Both the position numbers and the translations under genes were made by a program. From Streptomyces sp. SM10 (GTDB taxonomy: Bacteria; Actinomycetota; Actinomycetes; Streptomycetales; Streptomycetaceae), in contig NZ_NEUF01000048.1 of the NCBI RefSeq assembly GCF_002910915.1, positions 225,848 through 289,847 on the forward strand: a DNA stretch of 64,000 nt. The letters run 5' to 3'. The notes under the pieces were generated by a model, which was given only the letters and a program-made list of their open reading frames with translations, was not told the origin of the DNA and searched no databases. Shown one piece after another: positions 43,274-51,115 of this stretch. How positions within the stretch are numbered: position 1 is the first letter of the stretch; each line of letters opens with the position of its first letter.

Positions 43274-45097
43274 TCACCGGTACAGGGCGTCGACCTCGGC
43301 CGAGTACGCCGTCTCGATCGCCTTCCGCTTCAGCTTGAGCGAGGGGGTCAGCAGCCCGTGCTCCTCGGTGAACTGGTGCGCCAGGATGCGGAACGTACGG
43401 ATGGACTCCGCCTGGGAGACCGCCGTGTTCGCCGCCACCACCGCCCGGCGCACCTCCATCTCGAGTTCGGGATCGCGGACCAGGTCCGCCGCGCGCATCG
43501 GCGTACGGCCCTGCATGGCGAGCCAGTGCTCCACCGCCTCGTGGTCCACGGTGACCAGCGCCGCGATGTAGGGCCGGTCGTTCCCGACGACGATGCACTG
43601 TGCGACCAGCGGATGCGCGCGCACCCGTTCCTCCAGACCGCCCGGGGCCACGCTCTTGCCCCCGGAGGTCACCAGGATCTCCTTCTTGCGCCCGGTGATG
43701 GTCAGATAGCCGTCCTCGTCGAGCGCGCCGAGGTCGCCGGTGGCCAGCCATCCGTCGTGCAGCACGGAGTCCGTGGCCTTCGGGTCGCCCAGGTAGCCGG
43801 AGAAGACGTTCGCGCCGTGTACCCAGATCTCGCCGTCCCGGGCGATGTGCACCGTGGATCCGGGGATCGGCTGGCCGACCGTGCCGTAGCGGGTCCGCTC
43901 CGGCGGGTTGGCCGTGGCCGCTGCGGTCGTCTCGGTGAGGCCGTATCCCTCGTAGACCGTGACTCCCGCGCCGGCGAAGAACAGCCCGAGCTGCCGGTCC
44001 ATGCCGGAACCGCCCGACATGGCGTGCCGCACCCGGCCGCCCATCGCGTCGCGGACCTTGCGGTAGACGACCTTGTCGAAGAACTGGTGTTGCATGCGCA
44101 GCCCGGCGGAGGGCCCGGGACCGGTGCCGAAGGCACGCTCCTCCAGGGCCTCCGCGTACTTCACGGCGATCTCGACGGCCTTGTCGAACGCCCCGACACG
44201 CCCCTCCGACTCCGCCTTGCGCCGCGCGCCGTGGAAGACCTTCTCGAAGATGTACGGCACCGCCAGGATGAAGCTGGGCCGGAAGGACACCAGGTCCGGC
44301 ATGAGCGCCTTCGCGGACAGCTCCGGCTGGTGGCCCAGCTTCACCCTGCCGCGCAGCGCCGCGATCTCCACCATGCGGCCGAAGACGTGCGCGAGCGGCA
44401 GGAAGAGCAGTGTGGCCGCCTCCTCGCCCGGCTTGGAGAGGAACACCGGGTGCCAGCGGGCGACCATGGTGTCGGCCTCGAACATGAAGTTGGCGTGGGT
44501 GATGACACAGCCCTTGGGGCGCCCCGTCGTGCCGGAGGTGTAGATGACGGTCGCCACCGAGTCGGGGGTCACCGCGCGGCGGTGCCGGTGGACGACCTCG
44601 TCGTCGATCAGCGCCCCGGCCTCGGTGAGCTCGGTCACCGCGTCGGCGTCCAGCTGCCAGAGGCGGTGCAGATTCGGCAGCCGGTCGATCACGGAACCGA
44701 TCGTCATCGCGTGGTCCTCGTGCTCGACCATGACGGCCGCGACCTCGGCGTCGTGCAGCATCCACAGGACCTGCTCGGCCGACGACGTCGGATAGATCGG
44801 TACGGACTGGGCGCCCACGGCCCAGAGGGCGAAGTCGAACAGCGTCCACTCGTAGCGCGTCCGGGACATGAGGGCGACCCGGTCACCGAACCGGACGCCC
44901 TGGGCGATCAGGCCCTTGGCGAGAGCCATCACCTCGTCGCGGAAGGCGGCGGCCGACACGTCGTGCCAGCGACCTTCCGCGTCCTTGCGGCCGAGGGCCG
45001 TCCGGTGGGGATCTTCCTCCGCGAAATCGAAGACGGTATCGGCAAGACCGCCGACTTGAGGGGCAGCGGCCATGGGTGGGACAGTGAACTCGCGCAA
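43274..45097 (-). CDS. Long-chain fatty acyl-CoA synthetase (AMP-binding)
   Basis: A 607-residue adenylate-forming ligase of the FadD15-like type. The ATP motif YTSGTTGRPKG lies at 186-196, with YEGYGLTETTAA, WLATGDLG and GRKKEILVTSGGKSVAP in order, the last carrying the hinge and catalytic-lysine regions. TTG 45097 is the likely start: GGAG lies 7 bp upstream and REFTVPP is the usual beginning of Streptomyces homologues. It activates fatty acids for degradation or lipid synthesis. It lies upstream of the aldo/keto reductase on the same strand but 125 bp apart, so coupling is uncertain. Confidence 0.92.
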   Translation of the reverse strand: MREFTVPPMAAAPQVGGLADTVFDFAEEDPHRTALGRKDAEGRWHDVSAAAFRDEVMALAKGLIAQGVRFGDRVALMSRTRYEWTLFDFALWAVGAQSVPIYPTSSAEQVLWMLHDAEVAAVMVEHEDHAMTIGSVIDRLPNLHRLWQLDADAVTELTEAGALIDDEVVHRHRRAVTPDSVATVIYTSGTTGRPKGCVITHANFMFEADTMVARWHPVFLSKPGEEAATLLFLPLAHVFGRMVEIAALRGRVKLGHQPELSAKALMPDLVSFRPSFILAVPYIFEKVFHGARRKAESEGRVGAFDKAVEIAVKYAEALEERAFGTGPGPSAGLRMQHQFFDKVVYRKVRDAMGGRVRHAMSGGSGMDRQLGLFFAGAGVTVYEGYGLTETTAAATANPPERTRYGTVGQPIPGSTVHIARDGEIWVHGANVFSGYLGDPKATDSVLHDGWLATGDLGALDEDGYLTITGRKKEILVTSGGKSVAPGGLEERVRAHPLVAQCIVVGNDRPYIAALVTVDHEAVEHWLAMQGRTPMRAADLVRDPELEMEVRRAVVAANTAVSQAESIRTFRILAHQFTEEHGLLTPSLKLKRKAIETAYSAEVDALYR

Positions 45098-45188
45098 TGA
45101 CCTGCTCCTTGTGGCGCTCCGCACGGCGCCGCGACGCTACCTCACCGGGCGGGGCCGTGGGAGAGTCCGAAGTCTCCGGAAAACGTGG

Positions 45189-45225
45189 CATCTGGCCAGG
45201 CCGACCGTAGAAATCGGGCCAGATG
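45189..45225. repeat. Inverted repeat in the acyl-CoA synthetase upstream region
   Basis: CATCTGGCC (45189-45197) and GGCCAGATG (45217-45225) with a 19-bp spacer. It could be an operator or a terminator for the LysR gene. Confidence 0.4.
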
Positions 45226-45301
45226 GGCAAGGCTCGGGCGCACTTCTGACCACGGAGTACGTGGCTCGGGCGGGAATCTCCACCGAATCTGTACGCGCCA
45301 C

Positions 45302-46195
45302 TTACGCCGAGTCCCGGTGCGGCGGCATGACCGGGGCGCGGTGAAGACGGTCTCCACCCGCCAGGATCGCCGCCGCGAGTGCGTCCGCCGCCTCCTGGGC
45401 GCTGTCCCTGCGACGCCCGTGCAGCAGCACGAAATCCACATCTCCGAGCTCCGGCAGCCCGGCCCGGGGCGGCACCGGCACGAGTCCCGGCGGGATCAGC
45501 CCCCGGGTGTGCGCCATCACCCCCAGGCCCGCCCGCGCGGCCGCGACCAGGGCGCTCAGGCTGGCGCTCGTGCACGCGAAGCGCCAGGACCTGCCGTGTT
45601 CCTCCAGCACCTCCAGGGCGCGCGCCCTCGTGATGCCGGGCGGCGGGTAGGCGATCAGCGGGAGCGGACGGTCGGGGTCGATCCTCAGCTGCGGAGCGCC
45701 GATCCAGGCCAGGGTGTCCTGCCAGACCAGCTCACCGTGCGTGTCCCCGGTGCGCCGCTTGGCCAGCACCAGATCGAGCCGGCCCGCCGCGAGCTGCCGG
45801 TGCAGCGCGCCCGACAGTTCCACCGTCAGCTCCAGCTCGACGTCGGGATGCTCGCGCCGGAAGGACTCCAGGATCTCCGGCAGTCGGGTCAGGACGAAGT
45901 CCTCGGACGCTCCGAAGCGCACCCGGCCGCGCAGCCGGGTGCCGGTGAAGAACGCCGCCGCCCGCTCGTTGGCCTGCAGGATCGTCCGGGCGAAGCCCAG
46001 CATGGCCTCCCCGTCCTCGGTGAGGTCCACGCGGTGGGTGTCCCGGCTGAACAGCTGCCGTCCGGCCTCGGACTCCAGTCGGCGGACGTGCTGGCTGACC
46101 GTGGACTGGCGGACGCCTAGCCGGCGCGCCGCCTGGGTGAAGCTGAGGGTCTGGGCGACGGCCAGGAAGGTGCGGAGCTGGACGGGGTCGTACAT
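45302..46195 (-). CDS. LysR family regulator of the BASS transporter
   Basis: A 297-residue LysR-type regulator. The helix-turn-helix DPVQLRTFLAVAQTLSFTQAARRLGVRQSTVSQHVRRLESEAGRQLFSRDTHRVDLTEDG is followed by the effector domain (LRGRVRFGASEDFVLTRLPEILESFRREHPDVELELTVELS). It is divergent from a bile-acid:sodium-symporter-family gene, with a good T-N11-A dyad between them, so it most likely controls that transporter and itself. Confidence 0.92.
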   Translation of the reverse strand: MYDPVQLRTFLAVAQTLSFTQAARRLGVRQSTVSQHVRRLESEAGRQLFSRDTHRVDLTEDGEAMLGFARTILQANERAAAFFTGTRLRGRVRFGASEDFVLTRLPEILESFRREHPDVELELTVELSGALHRQLAAGRLDLVLAKRRTGDTHGELVWQDTLAWIGAPQLRIDPDRPLPLIAYPPPGITRARALEVLEEHGRSWRFACTSASLSALVAAARAGLGVMAHTRGLIPPGLVPVPPRAGLPELGDVDFVLLHGRRRDSAQEAADALAAAILAGGDRLHRAPVMPPHRDSA

Positions 46196-46206
46196 GGACC
46201 GAGGCT

Positions 46207-46221
46207 ATCGCGAATCGTGAT
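46207..46221. promoter_or_regulatory. LysR box (T-N11-A dyad)
   Basis: ATCGCGA-A-TCGTGAT, arms matching at 6 of 7 positions, with T46208 and A46220 forming T-N11-A. It lies 12 bp upstream of the LysR start codon. Confidence 0.6.
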
Positions 46222-46311
46222 GACAGTAAGTGCGGTATACCGGATTCCCGATCGAGGTGTCGGGGAGCACGATGGGGAGGGCACGACCCCGACCCAGAGA
46301 GCACGGAGCAC

Positions 46312-47343
46312 ATGAGCCGCCGCACCAGCCGCCGCATCCCCGCACTGCCGTCCTGGCTCCCGGTCGACCCGTACATCCTGGCGTTGGTCGGCACGGTGGT
46401 ACTCGCGGCCCTGCTGCCCGTGTCGGGGACCGGCGCCGAGGTGGCGGGGGGAGCGTCGACCGGAGCGGTGGCCCTGCTCTTCTTCCTCTACGGGGCGCGC
46501 CTGTCGACCGCCGAGGCGCTCGACGGACTGAAGCACTGGCGGCTCCACCTCACCGTCCTGGCCTGCACCTTCATGGTGTTCCCGCTGCTGGGGCTCGCCG
46601 GCCGCGGACTGGCTCCCCAGGTGCTGAGCCCGCAGCTCCAGGACGGCTTCCTCTTCCTGTGCCTGGTCCCGTCGACCATCCAGTCGTCGATCGCCTTCAC
46701 CTCGATGGCCCGCGGCAACGTGCCCGCCGCCATCTGCGCCGGCTCCTTCTCCAGCATCGCCGGGATCGTGTTCACCCCGCTGCTCGCCGCCGTGCTCCTC
46801 GGCGGCAGCGCGGGAGGGTTCTCCGCGGACTCCCTGGTGAAGATCGTCCTGCAGCTCCTGGTGCCCTTCCTCGCGGGACAGCTGCTGCGCCGCTGGGTCG
46901 GCGGCTTCATCGGGCGCCACCGCACGGTGCTGGGCTACGTCGACCGCGGCTCGATCCTGCTCGTCGTCTACACGGCCTTCAGCGAGGGCATGGTGGCCGG
47001 GATCTGGCACCAGGTCACCCCGCTCCGGCTCGGCGGGCTGCTCGGTGCCGAGGCCGTACTCCTGGCCCTCATGCTCAGCGTGAGCTGGTACGGCGCGAAG
47101 CGGCTCGGCTTCGGGCGTGAGGACCGGATCGCCATCCAGTTCGCCGGGTCGAAGAAGAGCCTGGCGGCCGGACTGCCGATGGCCAGCGTCCTGTTCGGTG
47201 CGCACGCGAGTCTCGCGGTGCTGCCCCTGATGCTCTTCCACCAGATGCAGCTGATGGTCTGCGCGGTGATCGCCAAGCGCCGCTCACGCGACCCGTTGCC
47301 GGACACCGGGTCCGTGTCGCGGCACCCCGTCACCGTGAGCTGA
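46312..47343 (+). CDS. Bile acid:sodium symporter family transporter
   Basis: A 343-residue membrane protein with about nine helices, of the SBF-like (YfeH/BASS) group. Family features include LLFFLYGARLSTAEALDGLKHWRLHL, LVPSTIQSSIAFTSMARGNVPAAICAGSFSSIAGI and FAGSKKSLAAGLPMASVLF. These correspond to the two discontinuous-helix crossover regions that bind sodium and substrate. Bacterial members transport diverse organic anions, and the substrate is unknown. The LysR gene divergent to it is the probable regulator. The basic N-terminus is cytoplasmic. Confidence 0.9.
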   Translation: MSRRTSRRIPALPSWLPVDPYILALVGTVVLAALLPVSGTGAEVAGGASTGAVALLFFLYGARLSTAEALDGLKHWRLHLTVLACTFMVFPLLGLAGRGLAPQVLSPQLQDGFLFLCLVPSTIQSSIAFTSMARGNVPAAICAGSFSSIAGIVFTPLLAAVLLGGSAGGFSADSLVKIVLQLLVPFLAGQLLRRWVGGFIGRHRTVLGYVDRGSILLVVYTAFSEGMVAGIWHQVTPLRLGGLLGAEAVLLALMLSVSWYGAKRLGFGREDRIAIQFAGSKKSLAAGLPMASVLFGAHASLAVLPLMLFHQMQLMVCAVIAKRRSRDPLPDTGSVSRHPVTVS

Positions 47344-47360
47344 CGCACGCAGGAGAGGGA

Positions 47361-47394
47361 CCGGCCGGCGCAGGGGGCGCTCCCCGCCGGCCGG
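47361..47394. terminator. Bidirectional terminator between convergent genes
   Basis: CCGGCCGGCG (47361-47370) and CGCCGGCCGG (47385-47394), a perfect 10-bp stem between the transporter and fdhD. Confidence 0.65.
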
Positions 47395-47424
47395 ACCCCT
47401 GCCCCGTGCGGCGGGCGGGCCGTC

Positions 47425-48273
47425 TCAGCCCTGCCCCACCGACGCCCCGAGAGCGATCCGGTGGTCACCCGCGTACACGTTCATGGACTGTCCCCGCAGG
47501 AATCCCACGAGGGTCAGTCCGCTCTCGGCCGCGAGATCCACGGCCAGCGACGACGGCGCCGAGACGGCCGCGAGCATCGGGATCCCCGCCATCACCGCCT
47601 TCTGCGCGAGTTCGAACGAGGCGCGGCCCGACACCAGCAGGATCGACTGCGACAGAGGCAGCCGATCGTCCGTCAGGGCGCGTCCCACGAGCTTGTCCAC
47701 CGCGTTGTGCCGGCCGACGTCCTCCCGGACGTCCATCAGCTCGCCCTCCGGCGAGAACAGTGCGGCGGCGTGCAGACCCCCGGTCCGGTCGAAGACCCGC
47801 TGTGCCTCGCGCAGCCGGTCGGGGAGGGCGGACAGCAGGGCGGGCTCCACACGGACCGGGGGAGTGTCGGCGACCGGGTGACGGGTCGTGGTCCGGACGG
47901 CGTCGAGGCTCGCCTTGCCGCACAGGCCGCACGACGAGGTGGTGTAGACGTTGCGTTCCAGAGTGATGTCGGGGACCTCGACGCCGGGCGCTAGTTTCAC
48001 GTCCACCACGTTGTACGTGTTCACCCCGTCGGCCGTCGCCCCGGCGCAGTACACGATCGACTGCACCTCGGATCCCACAGCGATCACGCCCTCGCTCACC
48101 AGGAAGCCGGCCGCCAGAGCGAAGTCGTCGCCCGGGGTCCGCATGGTGATGGCGAGCGGCCTGCCGTTCAGCCGGATCTCCAGGGGCTCCTCGGCGACGA
48201 GGGTGTCGGGGCGGGCCGTGACCGCCCCGTCGCGGACGCGGATGGTGCGGCGACGCTCGGTGACCCGTCCCAT
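47425..48273 (-). CDS. fdhD: FdhD sulfurtransferase for formate dehydrogenase
   Basis: A 282-residue FdhD protein, which moves sulfur from a cysteine desulfurase to the molybdenum cofactor of formate dehydrogenase. The functional CxxC loop is Cys115-Gly-Leu-Cys118 in [30 protein letters not shown] and [20 protein letters not shown] are also family signatures. It directly follows (6 bp) a truncated iron-sulfur subunit on the same strand, so a formate dehydrogenase locus once stood here. It may still serve an enzyme encoded elsewhere. Confidence 0.94.
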   Translation of the reverse strand: MGRVTERRRTIRVRDGAVTARPDTLVAEEPLEIRLNGRPLAITMRTPGDDFALAAGFLVSEGVIAVGSEVQSIVYCAGATADGVNTYNVVDVKLAPGVEVPDITLERNVYTTSSCGLCGKASLDAVRTTTRHPVADTPPVRVEPALLSALPDRLREAQRVFDRTGGLHAAALFSPEGELMDVREDVGRHNAVDKLVGRALTDDRLPLSQSILLVSGRASFELAQKAVMAGIPMLAAVSAPSSLAVDLAAESGLTLVGFLRGQSMNVYAGDHRIALGASVGQG

Positions 48274-48279
48274 AAGCCG

Positions 48280-48576
48280 TCAATCCCGATTCTGTACGTG
48301 TTGGAAGCCGAAACGGCCCTTGATACAGAGGTTGCCATGGGTCACCGGGTTGTCGTGCGGTGAGGTGACCTTGACGATCTCGTTCTCCTGCACGTGGAGG
48401 GCCACGTTGCAGCCCACACCGCAGGAGGCGCAGACGGCCGTGGTCCGCGTCTGCGCGGGCTCGTCCCACGTCCCCGCAGCACGCATGTCGAACTCGGTGC
48501 TGAACGACAGCGCACCGGTCGGGCACACCTCGATGCAGTTGCCGCAGAAGACACAGGCCGAGTCGGGGGCGCGACA
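48280..48576 (-). pseudogene. Truncated iron-sulfur subunit of formate dehydrogenase
   Basis: The C-terminal third of a ferredoxin-like subunit is recognisable: DSACVFCGNCIEVCPTGALSFST carries a 4Fe-4S cluster motif (CxxCGNCIxxCP), followed by TAVCASCGVGCNVALHVQENEIVKVTSPHDNPVTHGNLCIKGRFG and the natural-looking end QHVQNRD. The 2Fe-2S N-terminal half, expected upstream at about 48570 and beyond, is absent; the frame runs into non-homologous, less coding-like DNA. There is no good start codon at the junction. I read it as a 5'-deleted gene. The reading frame itself is still open. Confidence 0.7.
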
Positions 48577-48578
48577 GA

Positions 48579-48594
48579 ATATTGTCGACAGTAT
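48579..48594. promoter_or_regulatory. GntR-type operator near the deletion junction
   Basis: ATATTGTCGACAGTAT, a 16-bp palindrome with one mismatched pair around TGTCGACA. Its core resembles the site before the GntR gene at 49787-49798. Confidence 0.5.
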
Positions 48595-48744
48595 GCCTTT
48601 GCGCAGGGTCAAGGGATGTGACAGCGGGTGCCGTGTCCATCCGCCATTGCGGTGCTGCCGCGGGGATGTCCGCGAAAGTTCCCCGGCGGCTGTTCGAGAC
48701 GCTCCAACCTCGGGCCCGGATTCCTGTGGGGTTACGTGCCTCTG

Positions 48745-48756
48745 TACCGGGCGGTA
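48745..48756. promoter_or_regulatory. TetR-type operator before ketosynthase gene
   Basis: TACCG-GG-CGGTA, a perfect dyad with the same ACCG-N2-CGGT layout as the site at 5612-5625, 50 bp before the KAS III-type start. Confidence 0.45.
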
Positions 48757-48806
48757 GCAACCAAGACTGGATAGTTCCTGCCAAACGTAGCGAGGGGAAC
48801 CCGTAC

Positions 48807-49757
48807 ATGACCGGCTCACGTGTCGTGGCGCTCGGCCACTACCAGCCTGCCAAGGTCCTCACCAACGGCGATCTGGCGGCCATGGTCGACACCAGCGACG
48901 AGTGGATCACCAGCCGGGTCGGCATCAGGACCCGGCACGTGGGCGGCCCGGACGAACCCGTGGACGAACTTGCGGCACACGCCGCGGCCAAGGCGCTGGC
49001 GTCGGCCGGACTGCAGCCCACGGACATCGACATGGTTCTCGTCGCCACCTCCACGGCCATCGACCGCTCACCGAGCATGTCCGCGCGCGTCGCCGCGCGC
49101 CTGGGCATGAGCGCGCCGGCCGTGATGGACATCAACGTCGTCTGCTCGGGCTTCACCCACGCCCTGGCCACCGCCGACCACGCGATCCGGGCCGGTGCCG
49201 CCACCCGCGCCCTCGTCATCGGCGCCGACAAGATGGGCGACATCGTCGACTGGACGGACCGCTCCACCTGCGTCCTGATGGGGGACGGAGCGGGCGCCGC
49301 CGTCGTCACCGCCGACCCGGACGGGGGTGACCGGCCCGGGATCGGTCCCGTCCTGTGGGGCTCGGTGCCGGAGATGGGCAACGCCGTGCGCATCGAGGGC
49401 ACGCCCCCGCGGTTCGCGCAGGAGGGGCAGTCGGTCTACCGCTGGGCCACCACCCAACTGCCGCCGATCGCCCGCAAGGTGTGCGAGCGGGCAGGTGTCA
49501 CGCCCGAGGATCTCGCCGCGGTGGTGCTGCACCAGGCCAACCTGAGGATCATCGAGCCCGTCGCCCGGAGGATCGGAGCGGTCAACGCGGTCATCGCACG
49601 GGACGTCGTGGATTCGGGCAACACCTCGGCCGCGTCGATCCCGATGGCGCTGTCGAAACTGGTGGAACGCGGGGAGGTCGAGAGCGGTGCGCCGGCCCTG
49701 CTCTTCGGCTTCGGCGGCAATCTTTCGTACGCGGGTCAGGTGATCCGCTGCCCCTGA
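48807..49757 (+). CDS. 3-oxoacyl-ACP synthase III (KAS III/FabH-like)
   Basis: A 316-residue thiolase-fold ketosynthase III with an intact triad: Cys113 in INVVCSGFTHAL, His242 in HQANLRI and Asn272 in DSGNTSAASIP, at nearly the spacing of E. coli FabH (112/244/274). ATG 48807 has GAGGGGAA 7 bp upstream. It stands alone, away from the fabD-fabH-acp-fabF cluster normally holding the housekeeping gene, so it is probably an accessory KAS III-type enzyme for a specialised acyl or beta-keto product. A TetR-like operator precedes it. The acyl starter cannot be read from the sequence. Confidence 0.9.
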   Translation: MTGSRVVALGHYQPAKVLTNGDLAAMVDTSDEWITSRVGIRTRHVGGPDEPVDELAAHAAAKALASAGLQPTDIDMVLVATSTAIDRSPSMSARVAARLGMSAPAVMDINVVCSGFTHALATADHAIRAGAATRALVIGADKMGDIVDWTDRSTCVLMGDGAGAAVVTADPDGGDRPGIGPVLWGSVPEMGNAVRIEGTPPRFAQEGQSVYRWATTQLPPIARKVCERAGVTPEDLAAVVLHQANLRIIEPVARRIGAVNAVIARDVVDSGNTSAASIPMALSKLVERGEVESGAPALLFGFGGNLSYAGQVIRCP

Positions 49758-49786
49758 TGCCCCCGCCGTGGCATTGTGCTCGGTAG

Positions 49787-49798
49787 ACTGTAGACGAT
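49787..49798. promoter_or_regulatory. Candidate GntR autoregulatory site
   Basis: ACTGTAGACGAT; its reverse complement ATCGTCTACAGT matches ATTGTCGACAGT (48581-48592) at 10 of 12 positions. It lies 33 bp before the GntR start. Confidence 0.4.
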
Positions 49799-49831
49799 AA
49801 GCAATGGCCGGGCGCCCGGAGGGGGACCGCG

Positions 49832-50509
49832 ATGTTGTCCGCAGGACTGCCGCAAGGAACGGTGCCGAAGCTGGAGCGGCCCGGGCCGCTGCGCGAGCGT
49901 GTCTACGAGGCGCTCCTGGAGCTGATCACCACGCGTGCGCTCAGGCCCGGTCAGCATCTGGTCGAGAGCGAACTGGCCGGGCATCTGGGGGTGTCGCGGC
50001 AACCGGTCCGCGAGGCGCTCCAGCGGCTGAACACCGAGGGCTGGGTCGATCTGCGTCCGGCGCAGGGCGCCTTCGTCCATGAACCCACCGAGGAGGAGGC
50101 GGACCAGCTCCTCTCGGTCCGCACGCTCCTGGAGGCCGAGGCCGCCCGGCTGGCGGCCGCCCGTGCCGGGCGGCCGGGCATCGAGGCCCTCGAGGAGTTG
50201 TGCTCCCAGGGTGAGCGGGCGGTCGCCGCCGACCAGGTGGACCTCGCCGTCGCCACGAACGCCGCGTTCCACGCCAAGGTCATGGAGCTCGCGGGCAATG
50301 TCGTCCTGTCCGAGCTCGCCGGCCAGGTGGACCGCCGGGTCCGCTGGTACTACACGCCGGTGGCCCGCCAGCGCGGCACCCGGTCCTGGATCGAGCACCG
50401 GGAGCTGATCGCGGCGATCGCCTCCAGGGACGAGCAGCGGGCGACGGAGATCATGCGGGCCCACACCGAGCACACGCGCCAGACCTACCACCGGCGCGAA
50501 CAGGCCTGA
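49832..50509 (+). CDS. GntR family regulator (FCD domain)
   Basis: A 225-residue FadR-subfamily regulator. The winged helix covers residues 16-82 (GPLRERVYEALLELITTRALRPGQHLVESELAGHLGVSRQPVREALQRLNTEGWVDLRPAQGAFV). The all-helical FCD sensor follows with the metal-binding pattern around NAAFHAKVMELAGN and IEHRELIAAI. Such regulators sense carboxylic acids or amino acids. It lies 74 bp after the ketosynthase gene and ends before a strong terminator. Shared dyads suggest it binds its own promoter and the site at 48579-48594. Confidence 0.92.
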   Translation: MLSAGLPQGTVPKLERPGPLRERVYEALLELITTRALRPGQHLVESELAGHLGVSRQPVREALQRLNTEGWVDLRPAQGAFVHEPTEEEADQLLSVRTLLEAEAARLAAARAGRPGIEALEELCSQGERAVAADQVDLAVATNAAFHAKVMELAGNVVLSELAGQVDRRVRWYYTPVARQRGTRSWIEHRELIAAIASRDEQRATEIMRAHTEHTRQTYHRREQA

Positions 50510-50519
50510 GAGCAGAGGT

Positions 50520-50555
50520 GACCGGGCCTGAACGCACCGGCGTCCAGGCCCGGTC
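50520..50555 (+). terminator. Hairpin terminator after GntR gene
   Basis: GACCGGGCCTG (50520-50530) and CAGGCCCGGTC (50545-50555), perfect 11-bp stem with a 14-nt loop. Confidence 0.75.
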
Positions 50556-50616
50556 GTGCTCGTCCCGCGGCCGGGGCACCTCACCGGCTGCCGAGGGGGC
50601 CCCTGCCGGCCACAGG

Positions 50617-50905
50617 CGGGGCTGCGGATGTGGCCCGCGCCGGCCGCCGCGGGCACGGTCCTCGTCGGCGGTATGACCGCGCGGGAGTTCGGCGGCGCGC
50701 GGCGGGCCCGGTTCCTCGCGGCGATCGCGACGGCCACCATGCCCGTGCTGCCGGGCGGCGCGCACATCGCCAACACCACGTCCTGCGAGGTGCTCGCGTG
50801 GGCGGCGATCACCCTCGTGGTCGTGCGGATCGGCCGCCCGGCGACACACGGTGGTGGCTCGCGGCCGGTGCCCTGGTCGGGCCCGAACCGCGCACCTACG
50901 CGTGA
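50617..50905 (+). pseudogene. Remnant of family-39-like glycosyltransferase
   Basis: From 50619 one frame reads LRMWPAPAAAGTVLVGGMTAREFGG and then LAAIATATMPVLPGGAHIANTT...LAWAAITLVVVRIGR. This resembles membrane segments of ArnT/PMT-type (GT39) mannosyltransferases. Near 50840 the similarity moves to another frame, DTRWWLAAGALVG, then hits a stop at 50905. The N-terminal catalytic loop and the remaining helices are missing. It is a short internal piece with a frameshift, hence non-functional. The 85 bp from here to the conserved promoter block show no gene. Confidence 0.6.
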
Positions 50906-50990
50906 GAACGGGCGGTCTCGGCGGCGGGCCGAGGGCCGGCGGCACTCTGCACGGCCGGCCCTCGACGGCGATCCGCCACCCGACGGCCCA

Positions 50991-51071
50991 CCTTTGTCCT
51001 CAGTGTGGAGAAAGTTGGACCGGATTCGTGCGCAACTTCTTCCCACTCGGGTAAACCGCTGCTACGTTCCC
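50991..51071 (+). promoter_or_regulatory. Conserved promoter block of ROK regulator
   Basis: Blocks CCTTTGTCCTC (50991-51001), GGAGAAAGTTG (51007-51017), GTGCGCAACTTCTTCC (51028-51043) and CTACG-TTCCC (51062-51071) recur at the same spacing at 58752-58832. GGAGAAAGTTG and CAACTTCTTCC form an imperfect dyad typical of sugar-regulator sites. Confidence 0.6.
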
Positions 51072-51115
51072 CTCGAAAGCCCGACGGACTGGCCGGATTG
51101 GCGGGGGAGGGACGC

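Noticed and set aside
50510..51115. A complete gene between GntR and ROK
   Set aside because: The only open frame joins the terminator, a GT39 relic and the ROK promoter, with changing frames and no coherent protein.
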